Positions 13,389 to 19,673 of a DNA stretch of 19,891 nt are shown one piece after another (positions within the stretch are counted from its first letter, which is position 1; every line of letters starts with the position of its first letter). The notes under the pieces are model-generated. The model had not been told where the DNA came from. It worked only from the letters and a program-made list of their open reading frames with translations, and made no database searches. Position numbers and translations under genes: made by a program. Source of the DNA: CAZHCG01 sp046484285 (GTDB taxonomy: Bacteria; Myxococcota_A; Polyangia; JAAYKL01); the NCBI GenBank assembly GCA_046484285.1, contig JAWOBP010000224.1:1-19891 (forward strand), written 5' to 3'.

Positions 13389-14539
13389 CCTCCCCCTCCG
13401 GAGCGGCCGGAGCGAACGTTTCGGACCGCGCCGGCGAACACGGCGCAGGCCGCCTCGATCTCCTCGCGCGTCGTGTCGAAGCTCAGACTGAGCCGCAGCG
13501 CTCCCTCGCCCTCCTCCAGGCCGGCCTCGCGCAGACAACGCGCCGGCTCCGAGCGCGAGGCGTGGCAGGCCGATCCGGCCGAGGCCAGGACTCCCTCGGC
13601 CTCCAGCGCGTGGAGCAGCACCTCGCTGCGCGCGCCCTTCACCGCCAGCACCGCGATCCCCGACGCCCGCCGCGCCGGGTCGCCCAGCGTTCGGACGCCG
13701 TCCAACTCGGCGCGGACGCGCTCCAAAAACAGATCGGTCAGCTCTCGCATCCAGCGCGCGCCCCGCTCGCGGCGCTCGACGAGCAGACGGGCCGCCTCGC
13801 CGAAGCCGCTGATCCCGGCAGCGTCGAGCGTCCCCGGCCGCACTCCCCGCTGCTGGTCTCCGCCGCGGATCAGGGGGCGCGGCGCGGACCCGGGCCTGTA
13901 CAGCAGCGCTCCGACTCCCTGGGGCCCGTGGATCTTGTGCGCCGAGATCGCCAGCGTGTCGACTTCGCGGGGGTAGTCCAGCCGCGGCAGCTGGGCCAGC
14001 GCCTGGACCGCGTCCACGTGCACCCGGCAGCGGGCCGCGATCCGCTTGACCGCTCGCGCCGCCTCGTCGACCGGCTGCACGGTCCCCAGCTCGTTGGCCA
14101 CGTGGATCAGCGCCACCAGCGCGGTGCGATCGTCGACCGCGGCGGCGATCTCGGCCGGGTCGACCACGCCGCCCGTTCCCACCGAGATCTTCGTCACGCG
14201 GGCTCCCGCCTCGGCGGCCGCGGCGCAGGCCTCCTCCACCGCGGAGTGCTCCACGCTGGAGATCACGATCCCATCGCGGCGACCGCGCGGAACGCAGCCC
14301 AGCACGGCGGTGGTGTCGGACTCGCAGCCCCCGGAGGTGAACGCCAGCTCCCACTTCCCGGAGCCGACCGCCTCCAGCACGCTCCGCCTCGCCTCGTCCA
14401 CGGCGCGCGCCGCGGCCAGGCCCCGCCGGTGCAGCGAGGAGGCGTTGCCGAAGCCGTCGCCCATCGCGCGCGCGACGGCGTCGATCACCTCGGGCCAGGG
14501 GCGAGTCGTTGCCGCGTTGTCGAGGTAGATCTCGCGCAT
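13385..14539 (-). CDS. Cysteine desulfurase (IscS/NifS type), partner of ThiI
   Basis: A 384-residue PLP enzyme. It opens with YLDNAATTRP (5-14). It has His98 (SVEHSAVE), HVDAVQ with Asp176 and Gln179, the Schiff-base lysine in SAHKIHGPQG (Lys202), RPGTLD (234-239), and the mobile-loop Cys325 in GSACHAS. It draws sulfur from cysteine as a persulfide. Two usual positions differ: FTSGGCESDT replaces the common FTSGATESDN, and RPGTLD has Asp where Asn is usual. The start ATG has GGGAGCGGGA before it. The stop overlaps thiI (ATGA), so it most likely feeds ThiI, as NifZ does in Bacillus, rather than general Fe-S assembly (no iscU or iscA here). It follows rpmA by 60 bases. Confidence 0.93.
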   Translation of the reverse strand: MREIYLDNAATTRPWPEVIDAVARAMGDGFGNASSLHRRGLAAARAVDEARRSVLEAVGSGKWELAFTSGGCESDTTAVLGCVPRGRRDGIVISSVEHSAVEEACAAAAEAGARVTKISVGTGGVVDPAEIAAAVDDRTALVALIHVANELGTVQPVDEAARAVKRIAARCRVHVDAVQALAQLPRLDYPREVDTLAISAHKIHGPQGVGALLYRPGSAPRPLIRGGDQQRGVRPGTLDAAGISGFGEAARLLVERRERGARWMRELTDLFLERVRAELDGVRTLGDPARRASGIAVLAVKGARSEVLLHALEAEGVLASAGSACHASRSEPARCLREAGLEEGEGALRLSLSFDTTREEIEAACAVFAGAVRNVRSGRSGGGG

Positions 14540-14569
14540 TCCCGCTCCCGTCGCACGCTCGGATCGATT

Positions 14570-14586
14570 TCCGCCCGCGGGGCGGA
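14570..14586 (-). terminator. Hairpin between rpmA and the desulfurase gene
   Basis: TCCGCCC, loop GCG, GGGCGGA: a perfect 7-bp GC stem. No T-run follows in either direction, so it is at best a partial terminator or a processing/stability element. It lies in the only sizeable gap between rpmA and its downstream neighbour, though on the minus strand the desulfurase start is only about 30 bases further on. Confidence 0.35.
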
Positions 14587-14599
14587 CGGCGCAGGCGGC

Positions 14600-14860
14600 T
14601 CAGCCCTCGGTGGGCGGGACCACGTCGACGAGCTTGCGGCCCTGGCGCGAGATGAACTGCACGACGCCCGGCTGCAGGGCGAAAAGAGTGTAGTCGCGGC
14701 CGCAGCCCACGTTGCGTCCGGCGTGGAAAGAGGTGCCGCGCTGGCGGACGATGATGTTCCCCGGAACGACGCTCTGACCGCCGAACTTCTTGACGCCCAG
14801 GCGCTTTCCTGCGGTGTCGCGACCGTTCCTCGAGGATCCCTGTCCCTTCTTGTGTGCCAT
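14600..14860 (-). CDS. rpmA: Ribosomal protein L27
   Basis: An 86-residue protein of normal length with the family start MAHKKGQGSSRNGRD, then GKRLGVKKFGGQ and GNIIVRQRGTSFHAGRNVG, ending in a short acidic/proline tail. L27 is a large-subunit protein whose N-terminal tail reaches the peptidyl transferase centre. The N-terminus starts directly with MAHKK, with no Firmicutes-type cleaved extension. GGGAGG lies 6 bases before the ATG. It follows rplU after 16 bases, the near-universal order. Confidence 0.98.
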   Translation of the reverse strand: MAHKKGQGSSRNGRDTAGKRLGVKKFGGQSVVPGNIIVRQRGTSFHAGRNVGCGRDYTLFALQPGVVQFISRQGRKLVDVVPPTEG

Positions 14861-14876
14861 CGTCGACCTCCCGCCG

Positions 14877-15188
14877 TCAGCCGTTGATCTTGGTTACGCG
14901 CAGCCGGGTGAACGGCTGGCGATGCCCCTGTTTGCGGCGGTAGTTCTTGCGCTTCTTGAACTTGAAGACCACCGTCTTGGGCGCGCGTCCCTGCTCGACG
15001 ATCTCCGTCTCCACCGTTGCGGATTTCACGGTCGGCGTGCCGATCTCGACCTTCGAGCCCTCGCCGACCATCAAGACGCGATCGAAAACCAGCTTGTCGC
15101 CGGCGTCTCCCTCTAGCTTCTCGACAGCGAAAACGTCACCGTCCTGGACGCGGTACTGCTTGCTGCCCGTGCTGATCACAGCGTGCAT
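14877..15188 (-). CDS. rplU: Ribosomal protein L21
   Basis: A 103-residue protein of usual length: MHAVISTGSKQYRVQDGD at the start, FDRVLMVGEG in the middle and the basic KFKKRKNYRRKQGHRQPFTRLRV near the end, which contacts 23S rRNA. It is the first gene of the rplU-rpmA unit. GGAG lies about 7 bases before the ATG. The promoter and two perfect hairpins sit in the 5' region, so expression could be controlled through its leader. Confidence 0.98.
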   Translation of the reverse strand: MHAVISTGSKQYRVQDGDVFAVEKLEGDAGDKLVFDRVLMVGEGSKVEIGTPTVKSATVETEIVEQGRAPKTVVFKFKKRKNYRRKQGHRQPFTRLRVTKING

Positions 15189-15207
15189 AATAGAACTCCT
15201 TGAATGA

Positions 15208-15246
15208 CCCGCGCCTCTCGCGGGCGCGCGCCGGGCATGCCCCGGC
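15208..15246 (-). promoter_or_regulatory. Two-hairpin leader of the rplU mRNA, possible L21 autoregulatory element
   Basis: Two perfect 6-bp GC hairpins with 5-base loops stand side by side in the predicted leader: CCCGCG-CCTCT-CGCGGG (15208-15224) and GCCGGG-CATGC-CCCGGC (15230-15246), written on the plus strand. They occupy the leader between the promoter and the ribosome site. Ribosomal protein leaders often bind their product, but no match to a known L21 leader is claimed. Confidence 0.4.
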
Positions 15247-15260
15247 CGAGCAGAGGCGGT

Positions 15261-15288
15261 ATTCTACCCGCGAATCGCGTGTGATCAA
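15261..15288 (-). promoter_or_regulatory. Sigma70-type promoter of rplU-rpmA
   Basis: On the minus strand TTGATC (15283-15288), 16 bases, then TAGAAT (15261-15266), with four of six and five of six matches. The -35 overlaps the stop codon of the NAD kinase gene. The predicted leader is about 65 bases and carries two hairpins. Confidence 0.65.
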
Positions 15289-16184
15289 GCGGATTTTTTG
15301 ACCCGGTAGCCCATCAGCCTCAGCGGCCGGGCCGCGCCGCTGATCGCGACCGCGTCGCCGAACCCGACCGGAAAGACCACGTGCGGGCCGTCGACGTACA
15401 GCCGGGCGCTGGTCGTCCGCGAGCGCATCTTGAGCACCTCGCCGGGATCGACGAAGCCCTTGACCAGCTCGGGAGGACGGATCGCGCCGATCCCGCCGTA
15501 GGGGAACGGCTCGCGGACCATGTACTGCAGGCGCCGCGAGTCGGCGGCCAGCTCCCGGCCTCCGGCGGCGCGGATCGCCGCGGTGGATCCGGCGGCGGTG
15601 GCGACCCAGATCCCGGACGACATCTGCTGCTCGACGCGACCGTCGACGCTGAGCTCGTAGCGCGAGGTGGAGGCCGGGCACTCGTGGCAGAACAGCACGT
15701 CGTTCAGCGCGCGCGCGGTGACGACCTCGCCGTTGACGCGCACCTCCATGCGGTACAGCCCGGTGGGGGCCAGGCTGCCGTCCAGCGCGCGCTCCAGCAG
15801 CTCCTCGAAGTCGTCGGCCGCGCCCGCGGTCAGATATCCGATCGAGGTCTCGGGCGAGGAGTTGACCGCCAAAACCGGGGTGTCGGCCACGGCGTGGGAG
15901 ACGTGCAGCACGGTCCCGTCGCCGCCGATGGTCACCACCAGGTCGAAGTCGTCCGGATCGACGCCCTTGAGGTCGTCTCGCCAGACGGCGTCCGCGCTGT
16001 GAGAGCGCAGCACGCGGCGCACGGTCTCCATCGAAGCTCGGTGCGCCTCGTGGGCTCGCACCACCGGCTCGACAAGCGGATCCTGCCTGGCGACCAGCTC
16101 GGCGACCAGCCTGGAGCGGGCCTCGCCCGGCAGCTCCGTGTAGGTGGAGCGGCGGTGCACGACCAGGATGCGACGAGCGTCCAT
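15285..16184 (-). CDS. NAD kinase family protein, resembling the plant NADK3/NADH-kinase branch
   Basis: A 299-residue protein. GGDGT (87-91) with the preceding VVTI strand is the NAD kinase signature. NDVLF (161-165) gives the NAD-binding Asn-Asp, and ATAAGSTAAIRAAGG (195-209) is the conserved Gly-rich loop. It makes NADP(H) from NAD(H) with ATP. Bacterial housekeeping enzymes usually have NE before the variable part and PTGSTAYSLSAGGP. The ND, the AAGSTAA form and the segment CPASTSRYEL (169-178) look more like the plant NADK3/yeast-type NADH kinase branch as I remember it, so it may be a second enzyme in this organism. No Shine-Dalgarno site precedes the ATG, but a good promoter sits immediately upstream. 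It is upstream of rplU on the same strand. Confidence 0.85.
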   Translation of the reverse strand: MDARRILVVHRRSTYTELPGEARSRLVAELVARQDPLVEPVVRAHEAHRASMETVRRVLRSHSADAVWRDDLKGVDPDDFDLVVTIGGDGTVLHVSHAVADTPVLAVNSSPETSIGYLTAGAADDFEELLERALDGSLAPTGLYRMEVRVNGEVVTARALNDVLFCHECPASTSRYELSVDGRVEQQMSSGIWVATAAGSTAAIRAAGGRELAADSRRLQYMVREPFPYGGIGAIRPPELVKGFVDPGEVLKMRSRTTSARLYVDGPHVVFPVGFGDAVAISGAARPLRLMGYRVKKSA

Positions 16185-16193
16185 GACGGCGGC

Positions 16194-16222
16194 ACTCTAT
16201 CGCCCCCGGCCGAGCCGTTCAA
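16194..16222 (-). promoter_or_regulatory. Promoter of the NAD kinase gene, near-leaderless
   Basis: On the minus strand TTGAAC (16217-16222), 17 bases, then TAGAGT (16194-16199), each matching at four of six or better. Nine bases separate the -10 from the ATG, so transcription should start within a few bases of the start codon. No Shine-Dalgarno site is present. Confidence 0.55.
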
Positions 16223-16577
16223 GACCGCGGGTCGCCTCGGCCTGCTCGGCCCGCCCCGGGCGCGGGCCTTGCGGTCCTTCACGATCATGCGGCTGGGGCG
16301 CAGCAACAGCGCTGCTGGTGAAGCGACTGACTGTTTCGTGAGTTCAAGGACGCTGGAACGGAGATTGTACTTTCGATCGAGCCATCCGCGCTGTAGCTTT
16401 TTTCCGCGAGGGCCGCCGCACGGGCTGATCTTGCAGCCGGCACGGTAGAACCACCTCGCCTTTTCTGCCCGCCCGGAGCGAGAAAACGCTTGCGAGCCCA
16501 TCGGTCGCAAAGCTATTCTGTTGGTAATCAGCCGTCCATCCGCGGGGGAGGCGGCACCAACTGAGAGGGAGGCGACT
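16223..16577. other. Gene-poor gap upstream of the broken gene
   Basis: No convincing gene, RNA or repeat. Base composition is more mixed than in the neighbouring genes, with short A- and T-runs. Near the right end there is a weak promoter candidate (listed separately) and GAGAGGGAGG before the ATG at 16578. Confidence 0.5.
16490..16519 (+). promoter_or_regulatory. Weak promoter candidate for the broken gene
   Basis: TTGCGA (16490-16495), 18 bases, TATTCT (16514-16519), about four of six matches each. A leader of about 50 bases would carry the strong GAGAGGGAGG site before the ATG at 16578. Confidence 0.35.
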
Positions 16578-17203
16578 ATGCGCGAGGTGAAAAGGGCGTG
16601 CTGTTCGTCGCCGGCGGCTGGTACCAGCAGGAGGACGACATCGAGACGCACCTTCTCGACCTGGGCTACGATGTCACCGTCAAGGCCGACTACCAGGTGC
16701 ACGGCTCCACCGACCTGAGCGGTTACGACCTGATCGTGATCACCGAGCTCGCGCCCAACCTGAGCTACTCTGCGCTGGACAACCAGGGCAACCCGAGCAG
16801 TCCCTGGGCTCACTACTGGAAGGCGCCGCTACACGAGCCGTGAGGGCACGACTTCTCCACGCCTTCTCCCCACGACACCAACACCTCGGGCTACGGGCCG
16901 TACATCATCGACGCCTACAGCGACGACATCTACGATGGCGGCGGTTCGGTGAATATTTGGCACACCGTTTCCGTGTGGGGTTACGGTAAGCTGCCTCTCG
17001 ACTCGATCCTGGCCGGCCTGGAAGACGTCTACGCTGACGTCCGTGACGAGTCGGGGGTGGTCTTCCGCTTCTCGCGCGAGGATTGGAAGCAGCACCTCAA
17101 CAGCCACACGTTCTACCTGGCCTACGAGGGGCCGCTACCGAGCGCCTCACCCAAGGAGGTCAAGGTCGACATCACGATCAGCGAGCGCTTCGCCTGCCCA
17201 GGG

Positions 17204-17232
17204 TGGACAAATTGTATACAGTTGGTTACAAT
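17204..17232 (+). promoter_or_regulatory. Strong sigma70 promoter of the AMIN-like gene
   Basis: TGGACA (17204-17209), 17 bases, TACAAT (17227-17232): five of six matches in both boxes at ideal spacing, the best promoter in the window. The -10 ends 6 bases before ATG 17239, so the predicted transcript starts at the start codon and is leaderless. It overlaps the 3' end of the broken gene. Confidence 0.7.
17213..17220. promoter_or_regulatory. TGTATACA palindrome in the promoter spacer, candidate operator
   Basis: TGTATACA is a perfect palindrome within ATTGTATACAGT, placed between the -35 and -10 boxes where a bound protein would block RNA polymerase. The form T-x-GTATAC-x-A is typical of operators for GntR-family (FCD subgroup) repressors. 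No regulator gene is in view. Confidence 0.45.
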
Positions 17233-17238
17233 GTAAGC

Positions 17239-17850
17239 ATGAACGTGGCAATCACAGATCGGGCCGGCAACTGGTGGGTCGCGGCCGGGCGGATGCTGGA
17301 GCGGGTCGATCCTCGCGCGGTCAGGATGCGGGACGCCGCTCCCCGCGGACGCCGCCTGCTGGTCGGAGCCGCGGCCGGAGCGCTGGCGCTGGCCGTGGGC
17401 GCGGCGGCGCTGGCGCTGGCCGTGGGCGGCGAGCCCGAAAGCGCGCCCGGCAAGGCGCCGGCGGTCGGCCCGGCCGCGATCGAGACAGCCGATCGCGACG
17501 ACGTCGAGGCAAAAAGCCCGATCGCAGCCGAAAAAAATCCAGACGGGCCGCGGTCGGCGGCGAGGCATCCGCGCTTTCACGATCCGTTCTACGTCTTCAC
17601 CGCGGGCGAGGTATCGTCGGTCTCGGCCTACCCGCTGGCCAGCCCTCCGGGCCTGGTGGTCAACCTCGAAGGAGCTCCAGAGCCGGAGCGCCCGGCCGTC
17701 GAGATGGTGGGCAAGGACGATCGCGTGCGGGCCGTGCGCCGGATCGTCACCGGCGAGGGGCTGCGCTACGCGATCCGCACCAGCACGCGGATGCGGCGCA
17801 TCGAGGTGATCCACGAGGGCGAGGTGGTGATCGTCGTTCCCAGGTCCTGA
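17239..17850 (+). CDS. Membrane-anchored protein with AMIN-like domain
   Basis: A 203-residue protein. Residues 1-40 are polar and basic (cytoplasmic). One long Ala/Leu/Val helix spans about 41-63. Residues 64-112 form an Ala/Pro/Glu/Asp-rich linker. Residues 115-200 form a beta-rich domain: VSAYPLASPPGLVVNLEG, then VRAVRRIVTGEGLRYAIRTS, then IEVIHEGEVVIVVP. That order (P-x-x-LVVNLEG, V-R-x-V-R, G-L-R-Y-x-I, GEVVIVVP) resembles the AMIN domain that targets periplasmic proteins to peptidoglycan or the secretin/pilus machine, so the C-terminus is probably periplasmic and the protein type II single-pass. The start ATG has no Shine-Dalgarno site but sits at the predicted transcription start. It converges with pyrE, with only 7 bases between stops. 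Confidence 0.75.
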   Translation: MNVAITDRAGNWWVAAGRMLERVDPRAVRMRDAAPRGRRLLVGAAAGALALAVGAAALALAVGGEPESAPGKAPAVGPAAIETADRDDVEAKSPIAAEKNPDGPRSAARHPRFHDPFYVFTAGEVSSVSAYPLASPPGLVVNLEGAPEPERPAVEMVGKDDRVRAVRRIVTGEGLRYAIRTSTRMRRIEVIHEGEVVIVVPRS

Positions 17851-17857
17851 TGTCGTC

Positions 17858-18499
17858 TCAGCCCTCGCCGCCGCGCGCGGCCGACCAGGCTGCCGGGTCC
17901 CTGCGCCAATCGGCGAGAATCGCCTTGTCCGCCGCCGAGAGACGCCCGCGGGAGAGCGCCTCGTCCATCAGCGCTCCGAAGCCGGTCAGGGTCGCCAACG
18001 GCGTTCCCGCCTCGTCGAAGCGCCTGCTCGCCGCGTCCAGCTCGTAGGAGAAGATCGCCGCGACCCCCAGCAGGTTCCCCCCGGCCTCGGTTACCGCACC
18101 GGCGGCCTCCAGCGAGCTGCCCCCGGTCGAGACGAGATCCTCGATCAATACCACCGACTGCCCCGACTCGAGAAGGCCTTCGATCCGGCTCTGCTTTCCG
18201 TGGCCCTTGGCCGACCCACGCACGTAGACCATCGGCAGCTTCATGCGTTCCGACAGCCAGGCGGCGTGAGGAATCCCGGCGGTGGCCGTTCCCGCGATCA
18301 CCTCTGGGCGCCAGCCGGCGCCATCCAGCAACTCCGCCAGGCCCGCGGTGGTACGCGCGCGTGCTTGGAGGTGCGACATCAAGAGGCGGTTGTCGCAGTA
18401 GAGCGGCGCCAGGCGGCCCGAGGCCCAGGTGTAAGGCGGATCGACCCGCAGACTGACCGCGCCGATCTCCAGCAGGATTCCCGCTATCTCGCGATCCAT
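17858..18499 (-). CDS. pyrE: Orotate phosphoribosyltransferase
   Basis: A 213-residue protein of normal length. The PRPP-binding motif VVLIEDLVSTGGSS is at 116-129. The mobile catalytic loop VRGSAKGHGKQSRIEG is at 93-108, and GTATAGIPHA at 70-79 matches the family. The N-terminal GAVSLRVDPPYTWASGRLAPLYCDNR is the orotate/phosphate-side region. It joins orotate and PRPP to form OMP in pyrimidine synthesis. I chose ATG 18499 because AGGAG lies 6 bases upstream; ATG 18505, which overlaps the upstream stop as ATGA, would put the site directly against the start codon. It is the last gene of the minus-strand pair and is probably co-transcribed with the unknown gene before it. Confidence 0.95.
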   Translation of the reverse strand: MDREIAGILLEIGAVSLRVDPPYTWASGRLAPLYCDNRLLMSHLQARARTTAGLAELLDGAGWRPEVIAGTATAGIPHAAWLSERMKLPMVYVRGSAKGHGKQSRIEGLLESGQSVVLIEDLVSTGGSSLEAAGAVTEAGGNLLGVAAIFSYELDAASRRFDEAGTPLATLTGFGALMDEALSRGRLSAADKAILADWRRDPAAWSAARGGEG

Positions 18500-18501
18500 T
18501 C

Positions 18502-19482
18502 TCATCTCCTGTTCTCCGTGTCGTTCAAAGCGGCGTCCCCACTCTCCTTCCCGCCCACGCGCGGGGCGCCGGCGGGGCGCTCGTAGCGGACCAGCTCGAA
18601 CGAGACGCCGTCGCCGAGTGAGTCGCCGGCCCCGGGATCGCCCCAGATCACGTGGCGCTTGACCACTCCGATTCCGGGAACGACCCACATGATCTCGCTG
18701 CGAAACGGCTCGGCGGTGAGCTGGTCCAGCACGACCCGGCCGCGGTCCACTATCTCGACTCGAGAGCTCCACTCCAGGCGAGCCGCCTCGAAGGCCCCGC
18801 CCGGAACGACCACGGTCTCCCAGCCCTCGACTCGCGCGCGATCCTTCTGCTCGGCGCTGACCCGCCTGACCCGTCCGCCGCCACCTTGCAGGGTGTAGTC
18901 GACCTCGAGGCCGAGCTTCTGCTCCCAGACCGCGTCGCGGACCACGGCCGCACGCGGAGGCAGAAAAGCGCCGCTCACGGTCCGCGGCCGAGCGTCGCCG
19001 AACTGCAGCGGCATCCAGAGCGGCAACCCGTCCAGGCGCAGCGCGCCGTTTTTCAACCAGACGTTGAGCTGAAAGCGCCTCTCCCCCCAGCGCACGCCGA
19101 GCACGCCGGGACCGGCCTCGCTGGGAAGGGTCACGAGCTTGAGCACGCAGCGCTCGGCCGGCACGAGCTTCCTCGAGCCGACCGTCCGGTACTCCCACTC
19201 GCTGCCGCGCACCAGCGGGAACAGCTCGTGACCCGCCTCCTCGAGCGGCTCGGCGACGAGACGGTCCCCGTCCTCGCCGCCGGGCTCGCGCGCGGTCTCC
19301 CGGCCGGCCTCGACGTCCGCGGCCTCGAGCGTCTCCCGCTCCTCCTCCGCCTCGACGTCCGCGGGCGCCTCGGGAGCCCGCGGGGAAGAACCCCGCTTCT
19401 GCTCGGCGCCCGGTAGCAGCGCCAACAGCGCCAGCCCGGCGATCGCGGCGATGATCACGATGTCGCGAACCTTGCTGCTCAT
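18502..19482 (-). CDS. Unknown single-pass membrane-anchored or exported protein
   Basis: A 326-residue protein. A single hydrophobic helix (residues 7-24, after MSSKVR) is a signal anchor or uncleaved signal. Residues 30-75 are acidic and low in complexity (EAPADVEAEEERETLEAADVE), a flexible spacer. From about residue 87 a beta-rich domain starts with ELFPLVRGSEWEYRTVG; the F-P-L-x-x-G-x-x-W-x-Y pattern is common at the start of exported beta-barrel-like domains of unknown role. No lipobox Cys is present. I recognise no family. No Shine-Dalgarno site precedes the ATG, but TAGTAT lies 10 bases upstream. It ends 3 bases before pyrE. A longer start near 19602 would place a poorly conserved, Pro/Arg-rich stretch before the membrane helix, so it is not favoured. 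Confidence 0.75.
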   Translation of the reverse strand: MSSKVRDIVIIAAIAGLALLALLPGAEQKRGSSPRAPEAPADVEAEEERETLEAADVEAGRETAREPGGEDGDRLVAEPLEEAGHELFPLVRGSEWEYRTVGSRKLVPAERCVLKLVTLPSEAGPGVLGVRWGERRFQLNVWLKNGALRLDGLPLWMPLQFGDARPRTVSGAFLPPRAAVVRDAVWEQKLGLEVDYTLQGGGGRVRRVSAEQKDRARVEGWETVVVPGGAFEAARLEWSSRVEIVDRGRVVLDQLTAEPFRSEIMWVVPGIGVVKRHVIWGDPGAGDSLGDGVSFELVRYERPAGAPRVGGKESGDAALNDTENRR

Positions 19483-19492
19483 CGGAAGAGCA

Positions 19493-19498
19493 ATACTA
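19493..19498 (-). promoter_or_regulatory. Candidate -10 box before the unknown gene and pyrE
   Basis: TAGTAT on the minus strand ends 10 bases before the ATG and matches the consensus at four of six. No clear -35 is seen at 16-18 bases. It repeats the arrangement seen before the NAD kinase and SDR genes. Confidence 0.3.
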
Positions 19499-19673
19499 CC
19501 GGCTCGAGGGACGCAAGGCCAGCCCGGAAAGAGCACTCCACGCTGTGGGGAAAGCGTTTCGGGCCGGGGGTCCGGTGGGCGGCGCTCGATCGCGATATCC
19601 ATTCACGTGGCAACATATTGACGCGGCCTCGGATTTGGAACGGCTGCGCCTCGTGCTCGACGCGCTGCCGCTG

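Larger units (their letters stand above)
16578..17236 (+). pseudogene. Broken gene: one frameshift and one in-frame TGA
   Basis: A strong ribosome site (GAGAGGGAGG) precedes ATG 16578, but the coding frame after it is shifted by one base within GTGAAAAGGG. Adding one base there gives a natural start, MREVKKGVLFVAGGWYQQ. The frame then codes for DDIETHLLDLGYDVTVKAD, GYDLIVITELAPNLSYSAL up to a TGA at 16841-16843, and continues in the same frame with SGYGPYIIDAYSDDIYDGGG and further protein-like sequence to TAA at 17234-17236. An alternative GTG start at 16598 would give an 81-residue fragment. The alpha/beta start (VLFVAGG, then YDLIVIT) suggests a Rossmann-like or flavodoxin-like fold; no family is recognised. 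The end (CPGWTNCIQLVTM) runs into the next gene's promoter, so the true C-terminus may also be lost. Sequencing or assembly error cannot be excluded. Confidence 0.65.

Noticed and set aside
16590..16596. Programmed -1 frameshift at the AAAAGGG run
   Set aside because: The bases in the zero frame do not form a proper X-XXY-YYZ slippery heptamer, and the run is a common place for indels or sequencing error.
16841..16843. In-frame TGA as a selenocysteine codon
   Set aside because: A weak stem (GAGGGC with GCCTTC) follows, but the 13-base loop and spacing do not look like a bacterial SECIS. No selenoprotein family is recognised, and a separate frameshift upstream favours decay or error.
19499..19673. 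Small open frames between the unknown gene and the FGE-type protein
   Set aside because: None has a ribosome site or protein-like composition; the gap probably holds only upstream control sequence.
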